Shown piece by piece: positions 28,935-40,356 of a stretch of DNA of 64,000 bases. The stretch comes from Oscheius tipulae (taxonomy: Eukaryota; Nematoda; Chromadorea; Rhabditida; Rhabditidae): contig JASJZH010000004.1 in NCBI GenBank assembly GCA_037178975.1, positions 10,974,001 to 11,038,000 of the forward strand. Direction: 5' to 3'. Under the pieces are notes generated by a model. That model was not told the DNA's origin and searched no databases. It was given only the letters and a program-made list of their open reading frames with translations. The translations under genes and the position numbers were made by a program. The stretch's first letter is position 1; the number at the start of each line of letters is the position of its first letter.

Positions 28935-29265
28935 TCAGTGATAGATCTGTTAAAGCTATAGACTTGAATAAAGATTGGCTCAGATGTAGCTAGGAAAATG
29001 TAATATCGATAAGCGTCTAATATCGCTTCGTGCTCTTCATTGCCTGGGGTCAAAGTCGAACCAGTGATCCTTTTGCTTTCAGACTAGGTTGCTAGCTTGA
29101 CTAAGGCTGCTGACAGAGACAGGGACACTATGACAGAGATTGTCAACTCGAACGCTTGCCACCCTAGGCTAATTGACCTTGACAAACCAGGTTAATCGTT
29201 ATCTACTGCTACTCTTATCAGTACTAGTCGCAGCAGCATTTTTTCCAAGCCATCACTTCTTCGTA

Positions 29266-30854
29266 ATGTCCTTTCACCTGGAAACTGTCTGCTATGCTCC
29301 CGAACTTAACACCGACCATCTTTCAACAATTTTGAAGAAAACTTATGGGATCACCGACGCGGAACTTGTACAACTATCAGGCTATGAGGACAAAAACTAT
29401 CGGGTAAAAGGAATCAAGTACATGGATAGTGATGGTCCGGAGAGCTTGATTCTAAAAGTTTCGAACCCTATTGAGGCTGACTGTCAAGGACATATTGGTG
29501 AGTCTGTCAATTTATGCCCTTGTCTTTATATCTCCCTATCTTTTTTTTTTGCCAGGTAAATTTTGCAGATTTCCAAATAAAATTCTGTTCCCATCTCATC
29601 GAAGCCAAAATCCCCGCTCCTTCGACTTTTCCCACAATTGATGGCAGATCTTTTTCTATTGAAGAAGTTGCTCCAAATGGTATGTCTTCATAAGAAATGT
29701 TCAAACTTTTTTCCTAGTTTTTCTACCTATCAGACTCTTCCACGTTCTTCCTGGAAGTATCCTGGAAAACTTTGACTTCACTCCCAAACTTGTCCAGATG
29801 ATTGGAGCCTGTCTCGGGCAGTTGAATAAGGTAGCTGATGAATCTGGATGTAAGTTTTACTTGGAAAGAGCAGTGTGGCACAAGATTTATGAAACAATTG
29901 CTCTGTTAGTGGTCACAAAAACTGCTCAAACTTTGGAAAGGAGTCCGTTGTGACTTAGAGGAACTGTTCTTCCGATGTGATCCTTCCATTAGAGTTCTAG
30001 TTAGCGCGAAAATGCTTACGGTTAACAGCAGAACTGTTTTTCTGTATCCCCCAGATTGTTTCTCGAATCTGTTGGAGCTGTCAATGATTTGGCAACCCCC
30101 GGTTCGACAAGAGTTGCGGTCAGAAGTCGAAGTCTGATAGCTCCAAATATTTCTGAGATTGAACCCAATATTACAATTTTAGTGACCACCACCCACATTC
30201 CCTGCATATCCGCAGAATACTCGGGTGTTCTTCGTCAAGAAGCCGACCTTCTTCACAGCCAAGGCTTCCTGAATGATGAGAAGCTAAAGATGGTGAAGGA
30301 AGGATTATCCCAATACGAGGCTCTTAAAGAAGTAAAGCTTGATAGAGGTAAGGGTACCATCTAGACATTCCCAGGTTCTTTCAAGGTGTAATCCATTCCG
30401 ATATCAACGAGACTAACCTCCTAATATCTGAAGGAAAAATCACTGGTGTCCTGGATTTCGGTGATGTCCACGTGGCTCCCAGGGCCATGGACATCGGCTC
30501 ACTAATCTTGTATCTTCATCTATCGGACAAATTGGAGCAGGGGTACCATATAGCCATTTTTCTTCAAATTTTTCAAAGTTTCAGATTTGGTGCCCTTTTC
30601 AAAAATGTTCTTTCCGGCTATCGTTCCAGCCGTCCTTTTATTGATTCAGATGAGACAATACTGGCTTGTATGAGAGCAAGAATGTCTTGTTCTCTTATTT
30701 ATGGGTTACGGTAAATCATATGTCAACTTCTGAAATATCAAATCTTTAAAGAACTGTCCGAATGCGAGGAGAGGGGTCCGACAGTTATGTACTGAAGACC
30801 CAGGGTCCTGGCTGGAAAGCGCTGGAGGAGCTTCTGTCAAAAGACCATCTTTAA
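29266..30854 (+). CDS. Hydroxylysine-kinase-like APH-family kinase
   Basis: Exons 29266-29497, 29569-29679, from 29718, about 30216-30344, 30386-30542, 30594 to about 30713, and a last exon ending at 30854. The N-terminal lobe has the ATP-site strand SLILKVSN and the nearby YEDKNYRV, as in hydroxylysine kinases (HYKK/AGPHD1). The catalytic loop is HSDINETN and the metal-binding motif LDFGD (GKITGVLDFGDVH). The C-terminus is RMRGEGSDSYVLKTQGPGWK. It would phosphorylate a small hydroxylated amine or amino acid; the substrate is not predictable. The region 29830-30215 does not splice cleanly in my reading, so one exon is missing or the gene carries a defect there. The start at 29266 is the first ATG before the conserved part. 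Confidence 0.72.
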
Positions 30855-30879
30855 TGAGAACGAGAACAAGATGGATAGT

Positions 30880-31340
30880 TCGATGAGATGTGAACAGTAA
30901 AAGTTTGTATCTGTCTTCTTTGGACAAACGTCTCCTACATATGGAGGACTCGAGCCACAGCCCAAGTCACAGTAACAACGCATCACTGCCGTCATAGGTG
31001 TGGTGGAGTTATCAATGAAAGTACGGCATTCGGATTAGAACAGGAATTGTCAAGACAGAGTCTTTTGAAACCAACCTTGCTACATTCACCAGGGAAAGCG
31101 CAACAAATCTGTGATGATAAAATTGTAGCCACTCCGGTTGCAGCTCATATTAACCCAGCTAAAATATCCTGTTTGAAAACCCCATGTTTGTCGTTGAAAG
31201 CAGCACACACGATGTGCACCAACTACAGTTGGATCCACTAGTAGGGTCATTAACGCATACCACCCGAGGTCCTGGACCACAACTCCTTTCAGTAAAGGCT
31301 AATTTGTCGAAGATAAAAGAAGACGAACGCACTTACAGCC
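30880..31340 (-). CDS. Possible cysteine-rich secreted protein exons
   Basis: Several minus-strand open segments are unusually rich in cysteine (for example RCYCDLGCGSSPPYVGDVC, CCAFPGECSKVGFKRLC and SNCSWCTSC), with splice-like junctions between them. No start codon or signal peptide was located and I do not recognise the family. It could be a small secreted protein or noise. Confidence 0.25.
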
Positions 31341-33412
31341 ATTAGTTCCTGCAGTACAAGTCCATGTATCGCTTCCAAAGTATAGAAAGAGGCATAGTAG
31401 AGCACGCATATCGATAAAATGCCTAGTTTTTATTAGTTCCTATCCGAAAAAAAAGTACTTCCGTACTCTAATTTCTCTCCGCACAATTTTTGGTTCTTTA
31501 CTTTTTCTTTCGGTTCTTCTTTACTGCTCTATTCAGAGTCAAGAATATCGTTCAAAAGACAAAAACTATCAATCTGGTCTGTCTCATGTTACACTGTCAG
31601 CTAATAGCAATTAGGATCTACGTAGATAATTCGAATTTGCTTCTTGTTATGATAGCCACAAAGACAAAAGGAGGGGGGCCTGGCTTGTTTGTTGCAGAAA
31701 AGAGACCCGCCTGATACATAAATGTATCCAGTTTGCGACATTGCGTGATGGATCAGCGCCTGGATGGCGGTAGTGGACTTTCTTCTGGCTTTCCGCCACG
31801 TTTTCTCCAATGTGGCGTTGGCTTTTTTCTTTGAGAGTGTAGTCTTTTTGATCCGTCGTTTCTCTATCTCTCTGTCTCTCTGTCTCGCTGTCTTTTTGTT
31901 TCTCTGTCTCTGCATCTCTTTGTCTCTCTGTTCCTCTGTTACCCTATTATAAGTCGATTGGCAAGCTCGTAAATTGTTTCCGCTCTCTCAGCGCTTCTCA
32001 AAAATCCAGACCCTGTGGATCTCAGTATCGGCGGATCGAAAATGGCAATCACATTGTTTCTTCCCGCACACAGTCAATTGAACAGCCGTAAACTTCTCTC
32101 TCGTGCCCAAAACGATCAAATCATAACCGGCTTGACCCTGAGATATGTTTTGAGAGAGGAGCCTAGTGAGTCAATTGGGTGAGACATTTCGATCTTTCCC
32201 CGTGGAGGAACGTTTTTTTAAGTGGTCTCAAGTTCAAATCCCTTCTCCCTTTTGGTGAGAGACAGGCGGAAAGTTACTTGTTGCTACCAGTCTCAATTAT
32301 CCCCACTCTGTTGACAGGATCTGTCATCGATCATCAACGATTGTCGCTTGTAAGCTATTATATAGGTCAGGACATCTTCATCTTCTTTTCTTTCATAAGC
32401 TGCTTTTGGTCATGAATCTGTCTGATTATCAAAAGATCCGACTGCCGATGTCGCTTAGGCTCAAAATATGGCTCGAAACGATGTTTCTCACAACAACTCG
32501 ACTTCAATTTGGAATATTCTCGTATTTTTAGTTATGAGGTGGTTGTTCAAGTTTATACTGTTTAGCCGCACACTTTCTCTCCTCTCTACCAAACTGTGTT
32601 GAAACTTGAGGTAGATCAGAAGATTGGGGCATGAACTGGGAACAGACCAAGTTTTGGGTAGCTTTTCTAACAGTGGTTTAGTGCCTCTTTCCTCTGAATA
32701 CATTTCCTTCCAGCTATTTTCCCTATTCTTAGCTGACTGACAGTTATAGCTTGTTGTGGCCATTTTGGGGGGCGGCAGTGGCTGGATCTTCTTCTGCCGC
32801 GCAAAACTGGAGAAAACATCCAGGAAAGAGAATATTCGCTAAACATTGGCCGCTTCATTTATTCTGTCTTTTTTACCTGGGTCCACTATTTCCGTATCTA
32901 GCCTTATGTTGACTATACAACTATTTTCCTTTTTGTTCTACCCCAAAGTTTCGATCTTCTTGGCTTCACAGATATCTAGATTGACACAAAGCTCGAAACG
33001 TTCGATTTTTGGAACGGCTAGACTCGTAAATTCTGGCTTTCAAATTAGCCAGTGATAGCCTCTTCGCGGTAGATAAGCTGAACCCGTTAGCGGTTTCCCA
33101 TTCAATCAGTCTCTCTGAAACCTGTCCCGTATATTTCAATACCCTTCTTCCTAGACTTGCGTAAGAGAGAAGGGGCATTTTGCGTTCCTCTACAAGTTAA
33201 GAGCGAGAAAGACAGACAGAGACAGAGACATCATCTTCCTCTCGCTCTGCAACTTTTCGTTTGTCATCTTTCTTTTTTTTTAGGCCAAATAGTGGGACAG
33301 ACCGAAATGCGGTGTATCCGACAGACGGCGGAGTTTTGTCTAGGAGCTGTCCCTCCAACCTACTCCGGTTTGAAATTTTTCTCAATACGCTAAAACTGAC
33401 TCTTCCAGACAG
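31341..33412. other. No supported gene, repeats of tctctgtc type
   Basis: Only short frames occur. An open stretch of about 50 codons exists on both strands near 32000-32150 without recognisable similarity. Imperfect tctctgtctctctg arrays lie near 31856-31938 and 33205-33245. Confidence 0.4.
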
Positions 33413-33950
33413 CATGTATGCCTCTCCACAGGATGAAATGACCCATCGACACTATGCAATATGGCTAGGGAGCCTGTACAAAAACCTTCTCCTCCTTACA
33501 TTTTGCTTTCTCGCCCTTGGACTAGCCCTGGCTCCACAGACACTGCTGGCAAACGTGGAAAATTTTGAGAAAATGGTCCCGGGATTCGTTGAAAACAGAA
33601 CAAAATTGTAGGAGGACAACTTGTATTAAGTTAAAAATAGTTCAAGAGGCTTCACTGGCAGAGTGACTCTTGCCGAGACGGTGGAGTCACTCGATCCCAA
33701 TCATCCCCTATTCGATTTGGAAAAACGACAGTATACATGGATAAGCTACAATTTTGGGTCTAACCCTCACAATTACTGCGATGTGAGTCAATTTGTAGCT
33801 TTCATACAGTCAATTTTCAGAGACGACCATTTTTGAATGTCACCACACTACCTTCCTTGCTAAGAGTCATGGAATTCAGAGCATCCACACAGTTTTTGAT
33901 TCGGGCTTCAGTTCTCTGCTGCTTACTGTTCAGGGTGAGCCGGACTGAGA

Positions 33951-34015
<65 letters not shown>

Positions 34016-34999
34016 GGCTTTTCAGTTTTTCCTCTCGCTCTGCAGCGGTAGTTACATGCATCACCTGTCCGGCAGCAAAGCGCTCGTAAAAGTTGGCTGG
34101 TACCTATTGCCGATTCTTGATCTGGCATGGATGTCCTTTGCCACAATTGTTCTTTGTCTTCAAATGGACCAGGACAAGAAAAGTTAGTTCAGTTTGTCTC
34201 TCTAAATGCTTGCAATTCAGTCAAACACTGGATGTACTGGCACATCTCAGCCTTTGGAGGGGCATTTCTCCTATATGCTATCGTCTACACTGTCATGTAT
34301 GCCTGGACTTTTAGGGTAAAAACTACTATCCAAAGACACAACTTTCTAGAATCGTACGATTACGATACTCCAATTGTGTTCCATTCTCCTCTTTGGAGCC
34401 TGTATACCCAATGTTGTCATCGCTTACCTCCCAATCCTGGCAGAATGGGGAAAACCATGTTATGTAGACGGTAAGGCGTCTATGACTTTCACTAGCCGCA
34501 TGGTGATCAACATATTAATCAGGGAGAAACAAGCCGGCTGCCTGTTGCATAAGATGTTGCCTGTTGCGTATGCGGCGCCAGTGAGAATAGTGTGTGCGTA
34601 GCCAGTTTTTATGGGATTCGTATGGTTGGCGGTCTCTAGAACAAAATTGCTTAAAATCAATAGCTATCTCTGTCTTTGTCTCTCTGTCCCTCTCTGTCCA
34701 ATTTTAAACTTTCAGTCCCCTACGAAGACGCCCTCATGGAATATGCAGCCATCCTAGCAGTCCTCACCTTTGTTTCCACTCAGTTCTGGGAGCTTAAATC
34801 CTTCGAAGGAATGATCACCCTCATGGAAATGGAGTACCAGTGCTACTTCATTCAGCGACCAGACTATTCTCCCTACTATACTTCGGACAGGGACAGACGG
34901 TCGAGTCTGAACCCATCAGAAGCCAGTTCTTCGGAAGCTAGCACCCCATCTGATGCTGATTCAGCACAAGGAGAGAAGACACTGTCAACTGTCAGTTGA
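33413..34999 (+). CDS. PGAP2/FRAG1-like multi-pass membrane protein
   Basis: Exons can be followed from the ATG at 33413 (signal-anchor LLLLTFCFLALGLALA) through about six segments to TGA at 34997-34999. Membrane segments include LDLAWMSFATIVLCL, AFGGAFLLYAIVYTVMYAW and LLFGACIPNVVIAYLPIL. The last conserved part, CYVD followed by DALMEYAAILAVLTF, fits the Frag1/DRAM/Sfk1 family, which acts in GPI-anchor lipid remodelling or related membrane roles. The tail is Ser-rich and cytosolic. One junction, across the (GA)n tract near 33930-34046, gives a phase conflict of one base, so the gene model or the sequence is uncertain there. Family assignment is by segment pattern and is moderate. Confidence 0.6.
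33954..34013. repeat. (GA)n microsatellite
   Basis: An uninterrupted GA dinucleotide tract of about 58 bp lies within an intron of the PGAP2-like gene. Confidence 0.95.
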
Positions 35000-35080
35000 G
35001 AAAATTTCTGGTCACAAAAATGGAAATACGGGTATTACTGCTCAAAATGAGTCATAGTCAGTGTGTAATGAAGTGTACAG

Positions 35081-36001
35081 GTGCTATTCCCAATGAAGCT
35101 CTCTCTTTTTAAACTGTCGTCAATTATGGTTGCTCCTGGAAATTCTTCCAAAGACTACGCTTCTTCTTCTACTACAAGTAGCGCCACGACACCATCTATA
35201 AGGACAAAGAAGGACATGCAGAACTTTGTGGAGAATTTCAACGGCGACTACAAGACTGCCTTCAATGTGATTTGCACCGTGCTGTTGACTGTGCTTCCCG
35301 ACTCTACGGCTCCTACCCTTACTGAGGACACAACGCTGAACGCAAAGGGCAAAAATTCGTATGAAGATGTTGAGCGTCGCCGATCAGTAGTCATCTCTGG
35401 GCTGCCAGAAGAAAAGGAACAATCACCTCAGGCCCAGTATGAGCAGGATCGTCATTTTCTAGCGGGTATTTTCTCTTCTCTGAATATGCCATTTCAGATA
35501 ACAAGCTTCTATCGACTTGGTAAATCCTCAACTAACGCGGGATCTAGGCTGATTAAGTTGGTCCTACCCTGCTCCTCTATTCAGCGCGAACTGCTGGCAA
35601 ACGTTCGTAAAGGCGCTAAAACTGCTAAGCAGGAGGGAAGGAAAATCTTTGCCGGGATACACGATGCACTGGACTCTTCTAAAGTTTTCATCCGCCCATC
35701 CTTGTCCCTCCGCGACAGGATCAAAGGCTTTGCTCAACGCGTCAAAAGGGCAAATCTGGCAATCCAAGGAAAGACAAAAATGGATTACTTTATCGACTAC
35801 CAAAATGCAAAAGTGATCTGCAAGCATACCAAAGAAGAACATATTCTATCGGATGAGGAGCTCAATGAGGCGAAGATGAATTGGAATAAGCCCAAACCGA
35901 ACTCGTATGCCTACATCACTCACAGGAAGAAAACATCAGGTACTGCAGGTGGGTCCCAACTTTCAAACAGTAAACAGCCGACCCCTACTTCTTTAAACTA
36001 A
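35081..36001 (+). CDS. LINE ORF1 protein
   Basis: 306 residues; the frame ends 35 bp before ORF2 begins. The middle (about residues 95-260) has the pattern of LINE ORF1 proteins: RRSVVISGLPE, then FYRLGK and a basic RRL/KxAxRVKRAN-like region, probably an RNA-binding fold. There is no CCHC knuckle. The N-terminus is Ser/Thr-rich. It would bind the element RNA. The true start may be one of several early methionines. Confidence 0.75.
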   Translation: MLFPMKLSLFKLSSIMVAPGNSSKDYASSSTTSSATTPSIRTKKDMQNFVENFNGDYKTAFNVICTVLLTVLPDSTAPTLTEDTTLNAKGKNSYEDVERRRSVVISGLPEEKEQSPQAQYEQDRHFLAGIFSSLNMPFQITSFYRLGKSSTNAGSRLIKLVLPCSSIQRELLANVRKGAKTAKQEGRKIFAGIHDALDSSKVFIRPSLSLRDRIKGFAQRVKRANLAIQGKTKMDYFIDYQNAKVICKHTKEEHILSDEELNEAKMNWNKPKPNSYAYITHRKKTSGTAGGSQLSNSKQPTPTSLN

Positions 36002-36036
36002 GCCCTATATCTGGTAATTTAGGTTCTCTTAACTTT

Positions 36037-38796
36037 ATGTACTTTAATGCTCGTAGTTTAAAAAACAAGTTGAATGACTTATATAATGTTATTTTATATC
36101 ACAAAAGTGATATTTTTGTAATAACTGAGACATGGTTGGGACCATCAGTCTCTGACGGTTTACTTGTGAATAATTTACCGTATTCTGTCACTAGATGTGA
36201 CAGAAACACCACGGGTGGTGGTGTGTTATTTCTTATACGTGATACTGTAGCTTATACAAAAATCAGTGAGTACAAAACTTTTTCCAATGCTCTAGTAGTC
36301 GACATCCTTCTTGATCTTAGTAGAGTACGTCTGATTGGTGTTTATAGACCTCCTAACATTAAGGCTACAGCATGTGATAGTTTAATAGAATTCTTATCTG
36401 ATAATATTAGCTGTGGACCATCAAAGGCTTTGTTGGTAGGTGACTTTAATTTACCGAATGGTAACTATAGATACCCTCTGTATAGTAATATGTTGAATAA
36501 CCTTGATCTAATGAATAAGGTTGATTTCCACACTTGTAATAATAATACGCTGGACTGGGTATGCTCTACACCAGAGTGTAATGTATCATATATAACGAAA
36601 TTAGCCCCAATAGCCCAATCCGATCATTGCTCTATAAAATTTAATGTCAAGTTCCCACTAACTAATAATTTCGACAGCCCATTTATGAACTATAAGAAGG
36701 CTGATTTTGCTTTAATGAGAACAGAGTTTAGTAATATAGATTGGGAAAACTCTCTTTCTGGTTTCAAGAATGTTGATGAATTATATGACAGGTTTTGTCA
36801 TATTATTAGGTCAGTAGTTTCAAAACATACACCTATTTGTTTCAAGAAAGATCCATTCAAATCTTTACCTGTTCACATTAGAAGACTTTTTCACAAGCGT
36901 GATAAACTATTTAGGGAAAACACTCCCTTGTCTCGCTATAATTTCACGAGAACGAGCCATAAGCTTACAAAAGCTATACAGAGACATGCCATGCTTAAAG
37001 AGGAAAAGATTATTAGGAATCTTAATGGTAAAGAACTGTATCAATTTATTAAAGTCAAACTCTCATCTAAATCTAAGCCAGTGGTTGTATCCAAAAACGG
37101 ACAACAATGCCTTAATGATATTGATATAGCCAATGCATTTGCCGAGCAATTCGAATCGGTTTTCTCTAGTGACCAAACACTAGAAACTAATCTTGGGTGG
37201 TTTTGTGGCAATACTCTTTCCTCTTTTACCATCTTTCCGCATGATATTTTAAGAGTCGGCCAAAACCTAAAATCTTCTTGTTCATTAACAGCTGATAATA
37301 TCCCTCAAATAGTATTTAAGAAATGCTTGACTCAATTAGCTTCACCGCTTGCTCATATCTTTAACTTTTCGTTGAGATTAGGCCAAGTTCCAAGATTGTG
37401 GAAACATGCTTTAGTCACAGCTATTCCTAAAACAGGTAGTGCAAGTAATGTTAATGATTATCGACCCATTTCTATACTCTCGACAGCTAGTAAAATTATG
37501 GAAAAAATTGTGAAATTCCGCATAGACAAATGGCTGAAATCGAATAATATCATACCTAAAGAACAATTTGGTTTTAAGGCTAACTGTGGCATTGATGATG
37601 CCTTATGTATCGACGTTGCTTCTTGGAAAAATTCTCTAGGCTCCGGTAAATGTGTTGATATTATCTACTTTGACATTAAGAAAGCATTTGACACTGTCAG
37701 TCATAGTATACTGCTTCTCTTACTTAAAAAGTACGGCATAAGGGGCAATTTATACGGATGGGTCTTGTCATTTTTGGCTGATAGATCGTTTTGCGTTAAA
37801 GTAAATGACTGCTGTAGTAGACTGGTTATGGTCAAATCGGGTGTTCCTCAAGGTAGTGTCCTTGGACCTACTCTTTTCAATATATATGTTGCTGACTTAA
37901 TTCGTTTTTGTCAGTTGCCACCTGAGGTCAAGTTTACCCAGTTCGCAGATGACGTCAAAATATACGTGTCATTTGATGCTGATTCAAGTCAGTATAGCAG
38001 TGAAGTATTACAAAACACTATCAATAGAATCTTCTTATTCTTTAGTGAGCTAAAATTAACTATTGCTGAAAATAAGACGTTCTGCATGCATCTAGGGGCT
38101 AGAAATCCTAACATGTTTTACCATGTGAATGGTTACCTGATTGATACGCGTAACTTAGCCAGAGATTTGGGTATAAGGTATGATAATACGCTCTCATTCA
38201 GACCCCAGTATCAACACATGATCAAAACGGCTAATATCGCTATGTATAGAATTTTTAGACTCTTCCTCTCAGTTGATCCTGAGCTTATGACTAAAATGTT
38301 CACTACATATGTACGTTCTCATTTGGAATTTGGGTCTATCCACTGGAATCCAAGCTTAAAAAAGGACTCGGAAAGTATAGAGAAAATACAAAGAGATTTC
38401 TCGAGAATCTTGTGGTTAAGAAATAACCCAGGATTGAACTACGTAGACTTGCCCAGTTATGAGTATCGTATCAACTTCTTAAAACTTCATTCTCTTTTTG
38501 TTAGAAGAATGGTTGCGGATGTTCTTTTTGTCAGAAAGATTATTAGTGGTAACGGTTACACTAGTCTAGGTGATCTATTCATTTTCCGTCCTTCCAATGG
38601 CAGAACTGTTCAATTCAAAATACATCCCAAGCTATCCCTGGTTAGAGCAAATTCCAAGCATCTAAACTCCTTCACGTTCAGGGTAAGTCGACTTTTGGAG
38701 GATAACGATTTAGGTTCTCTTATTCGGTCAGGCCGTTCTACAATTATTCAGCACGTCTCGACGCATATTGGATCACTAGCTAGTCTATTGGATTGA
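36037..38796 (+). CDS. LINE ORF2: AP endonuclease and reverse transcriptase
   Basis: 919 residues. The N-terminal apurinic-like endonuclease has FNARSLKNK, ITETWLG, GDFNLPNG and SDHCSIKF (Asn, Glu, Asp-x-Asn and Ser-Asp-His motifs). The reverse transcriptase has YRPISIL, the Asp motif YFDIKKAFDTV, GVPQGSVLGP and FADD as the catalytic dyad (instead of YADD). No RNase H or zinc-finger domain is evident at the C-terminus. It nicks target DNA and performs target-primed reverse transcription. No internal stop is present. Clade assignment (CR1/Jockey group) is by motif appearance. Confidence 0.95.
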   Translation: MYFNARSLKNKLNDLYNVILYHKSDIFVITETWLGPSVSDGLLVNNLPYSVTRCDRNTTGGGVLFLIRDTVAYTKISEYKTFSNALVVDILLDLSRVRLIGVYRPPNIKATACDSLIEFLSDNISCGPSKALLVGDFNLPNGNYRYPLYSNMLNNLDLMNKVDFHTCNNNTLDWVCSTPECNVSYITKLAPIAQSDHCSIKFNVKFPLTNNFDSPFMNYKKADFALMRTEFSNIDWENSLSGFKNVDELYDRFCHIIRSVVSKHTPICFKKDPFKSLPVHIRRLFHKRDKLFRENTPLSRYNFTRTSHKLTKAIQRHAMLKEEKIIRNLNGKELYQFIKVKLSSKSKPVVVSKNGQQCLNDIDIANAFAEQFESVFSSDQTLETNLGWFCGNTLSSFTIFPHDILRVGQNLKSSCSLTADNIPQIVFKKCLTQLASPLAHIFNFSLRLGQVPRLWKHALVTAIPKTGSASNVNDYRPISILSTASKIMEKIVKFRIDKWLKSNNIIPKEQFGFKANCGIDDALCIDVASWKNSLGSGKCVDIIYFDIKKAFDTVSHSILLLLLKKYGIRGNLYGWVLSFLADRSFCVKVNDCCSRLVMVKSGVPQGSVLGPTLFNIYVADLIRFCQLPPEVKFTQFADDVKIYVSFDADSSQYSSEVLQNTINRIFLFFSELKLTIAENKTFCMHLGARNPNMFYHVNGYLIDTRNLARDLGIRYDNTLSFRPQYQHMIKTANIAMYRIFRLFLSVDPELMTKMFTTYVRSHLEFGSIHWNPSLKKDSESIEKIQRDFSRILWLRNNPGLNYVDLPSYEYRINFLKLHSLFVRRMVADVLFVRKIISGNGYTSLGDLFIFRPSNGRTVQFKIHPKLSLVRANSKHLNSFTFRVSRLLEDNDLGSLIRSGRSTIIQHVSTHIGSLASLLD

Positions 38797-39242
38797 AAAC
38801 GAAGCTATAGGTGATACCTTCCCTCCCCCAACTCTTCCCACCCAGTTCTCTCCTTGAGCAGGGTATTTTGGCGAAGTATCATTGTTTTTCTTTTGGCTAA
38901 AAATGGCACTGAGACCGGGTTGAGCGCTGCCCTGAGTTGGTTAATGACTTTCATTCCTCTGCCTCTGACACTGGACTCCAGGCCTTTGTACACGCATGTT
39001 TGTCTGTTCATAGCGCACCATTGGCGGCAGGGGGACTCTGTACAACAACCGAGGGTGGTTTAACTTTGGACTATTCTATTCCAATTTTAACGTTGTACAG
39101 TTGTTATACGTCCCGGTCAATGGCAAAGCCGTAGTGCCACGATATTCTTTATTTTTTCTTTTCAAAATCACTAAGCCGATAAACCCTCGCTCTTCCCTCT
39201 CCCCTTCCCCTCTTCCAATGTTTGTTCATATGACAAATGAAA

Positions 39243-39736
<494 letters not shown>

Positions 39737-39840
39737 AGCTGTCTTCCTTGATGTTGTGTCTATCCACACGCGATAAGATTGTGTCTACTGCCCCCCTCGT
39801 TCTGTGAATACTACTCTGATCAGATTCGGCGCAAAAACAT

Positions 39841-39912
39841 GACTGCTTGGCGCAATGGTAGCGCGTTCGACTCCAGATCGAAAGGTTGGGCGTTCGATCC
39901 GCTCAGTGGTCA
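39841..39912 (+). tRNA. tRNA-Trp (CCA)
   Basis: A 72-nt cloverleaf: acceptor arms GACTGCT and AGTGGTC pair with some G-T wobbles, D stem GCGC/GCGC, anticodon stem TTCGA/TCGAA with loop CTCCAGA (anticodon CCA), T arm GGGCG-TTCGATC-CGCTC, discriminator A. A T-rich terminator follows at 39916. No intron. Confidence 0.88.
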
Positions 39913-40356
39913 GAATTTTTCCTTTTTTAGCCCTGATTCTCATTGTTCGAAAACTTTTTTTGTTCCCTTACGAGAGTGGCTACTGGTAAGAGATAGAGAG
40001 ACAGCAGAAGTTTTTTTTCAATGCACGTTATTTGCCATCGTCTGAACATGTCTAGTGCTTGTTGTTTGGATGATTTAGAACCCAGTCAGGGCAACTGGGC
40101 TGGGGCTTGTGCTCCAGACAATATAATTTAAGACAATATCTGGGACAGTTGTGCTCACGGGCAGTGTACTGATATCTGTGCGTGCACCACGAGTAGAGAT
40201 CCCACTTGCTCGCACGTTTCACTGAAAAAATAAATAAAACCCGAAAATGTTTCACTGAAACATTTTCGTGTTTTAGGTGTTTTAAAACCAACCGCTGCTG
40301 GCTCTATTCCATTCCCAGCTGTTCTTAGGGGAAGGGGGAGGGTAGTTGGCTGAAAC
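39913..40356. other. No supported gene
   Basis: Contains the presumptive Pol III terminator of the tRNA-Trp gene and short frames only. It is the 3' flank of the cysteine-rich gene on the minus strand. Confidence 0.4.
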
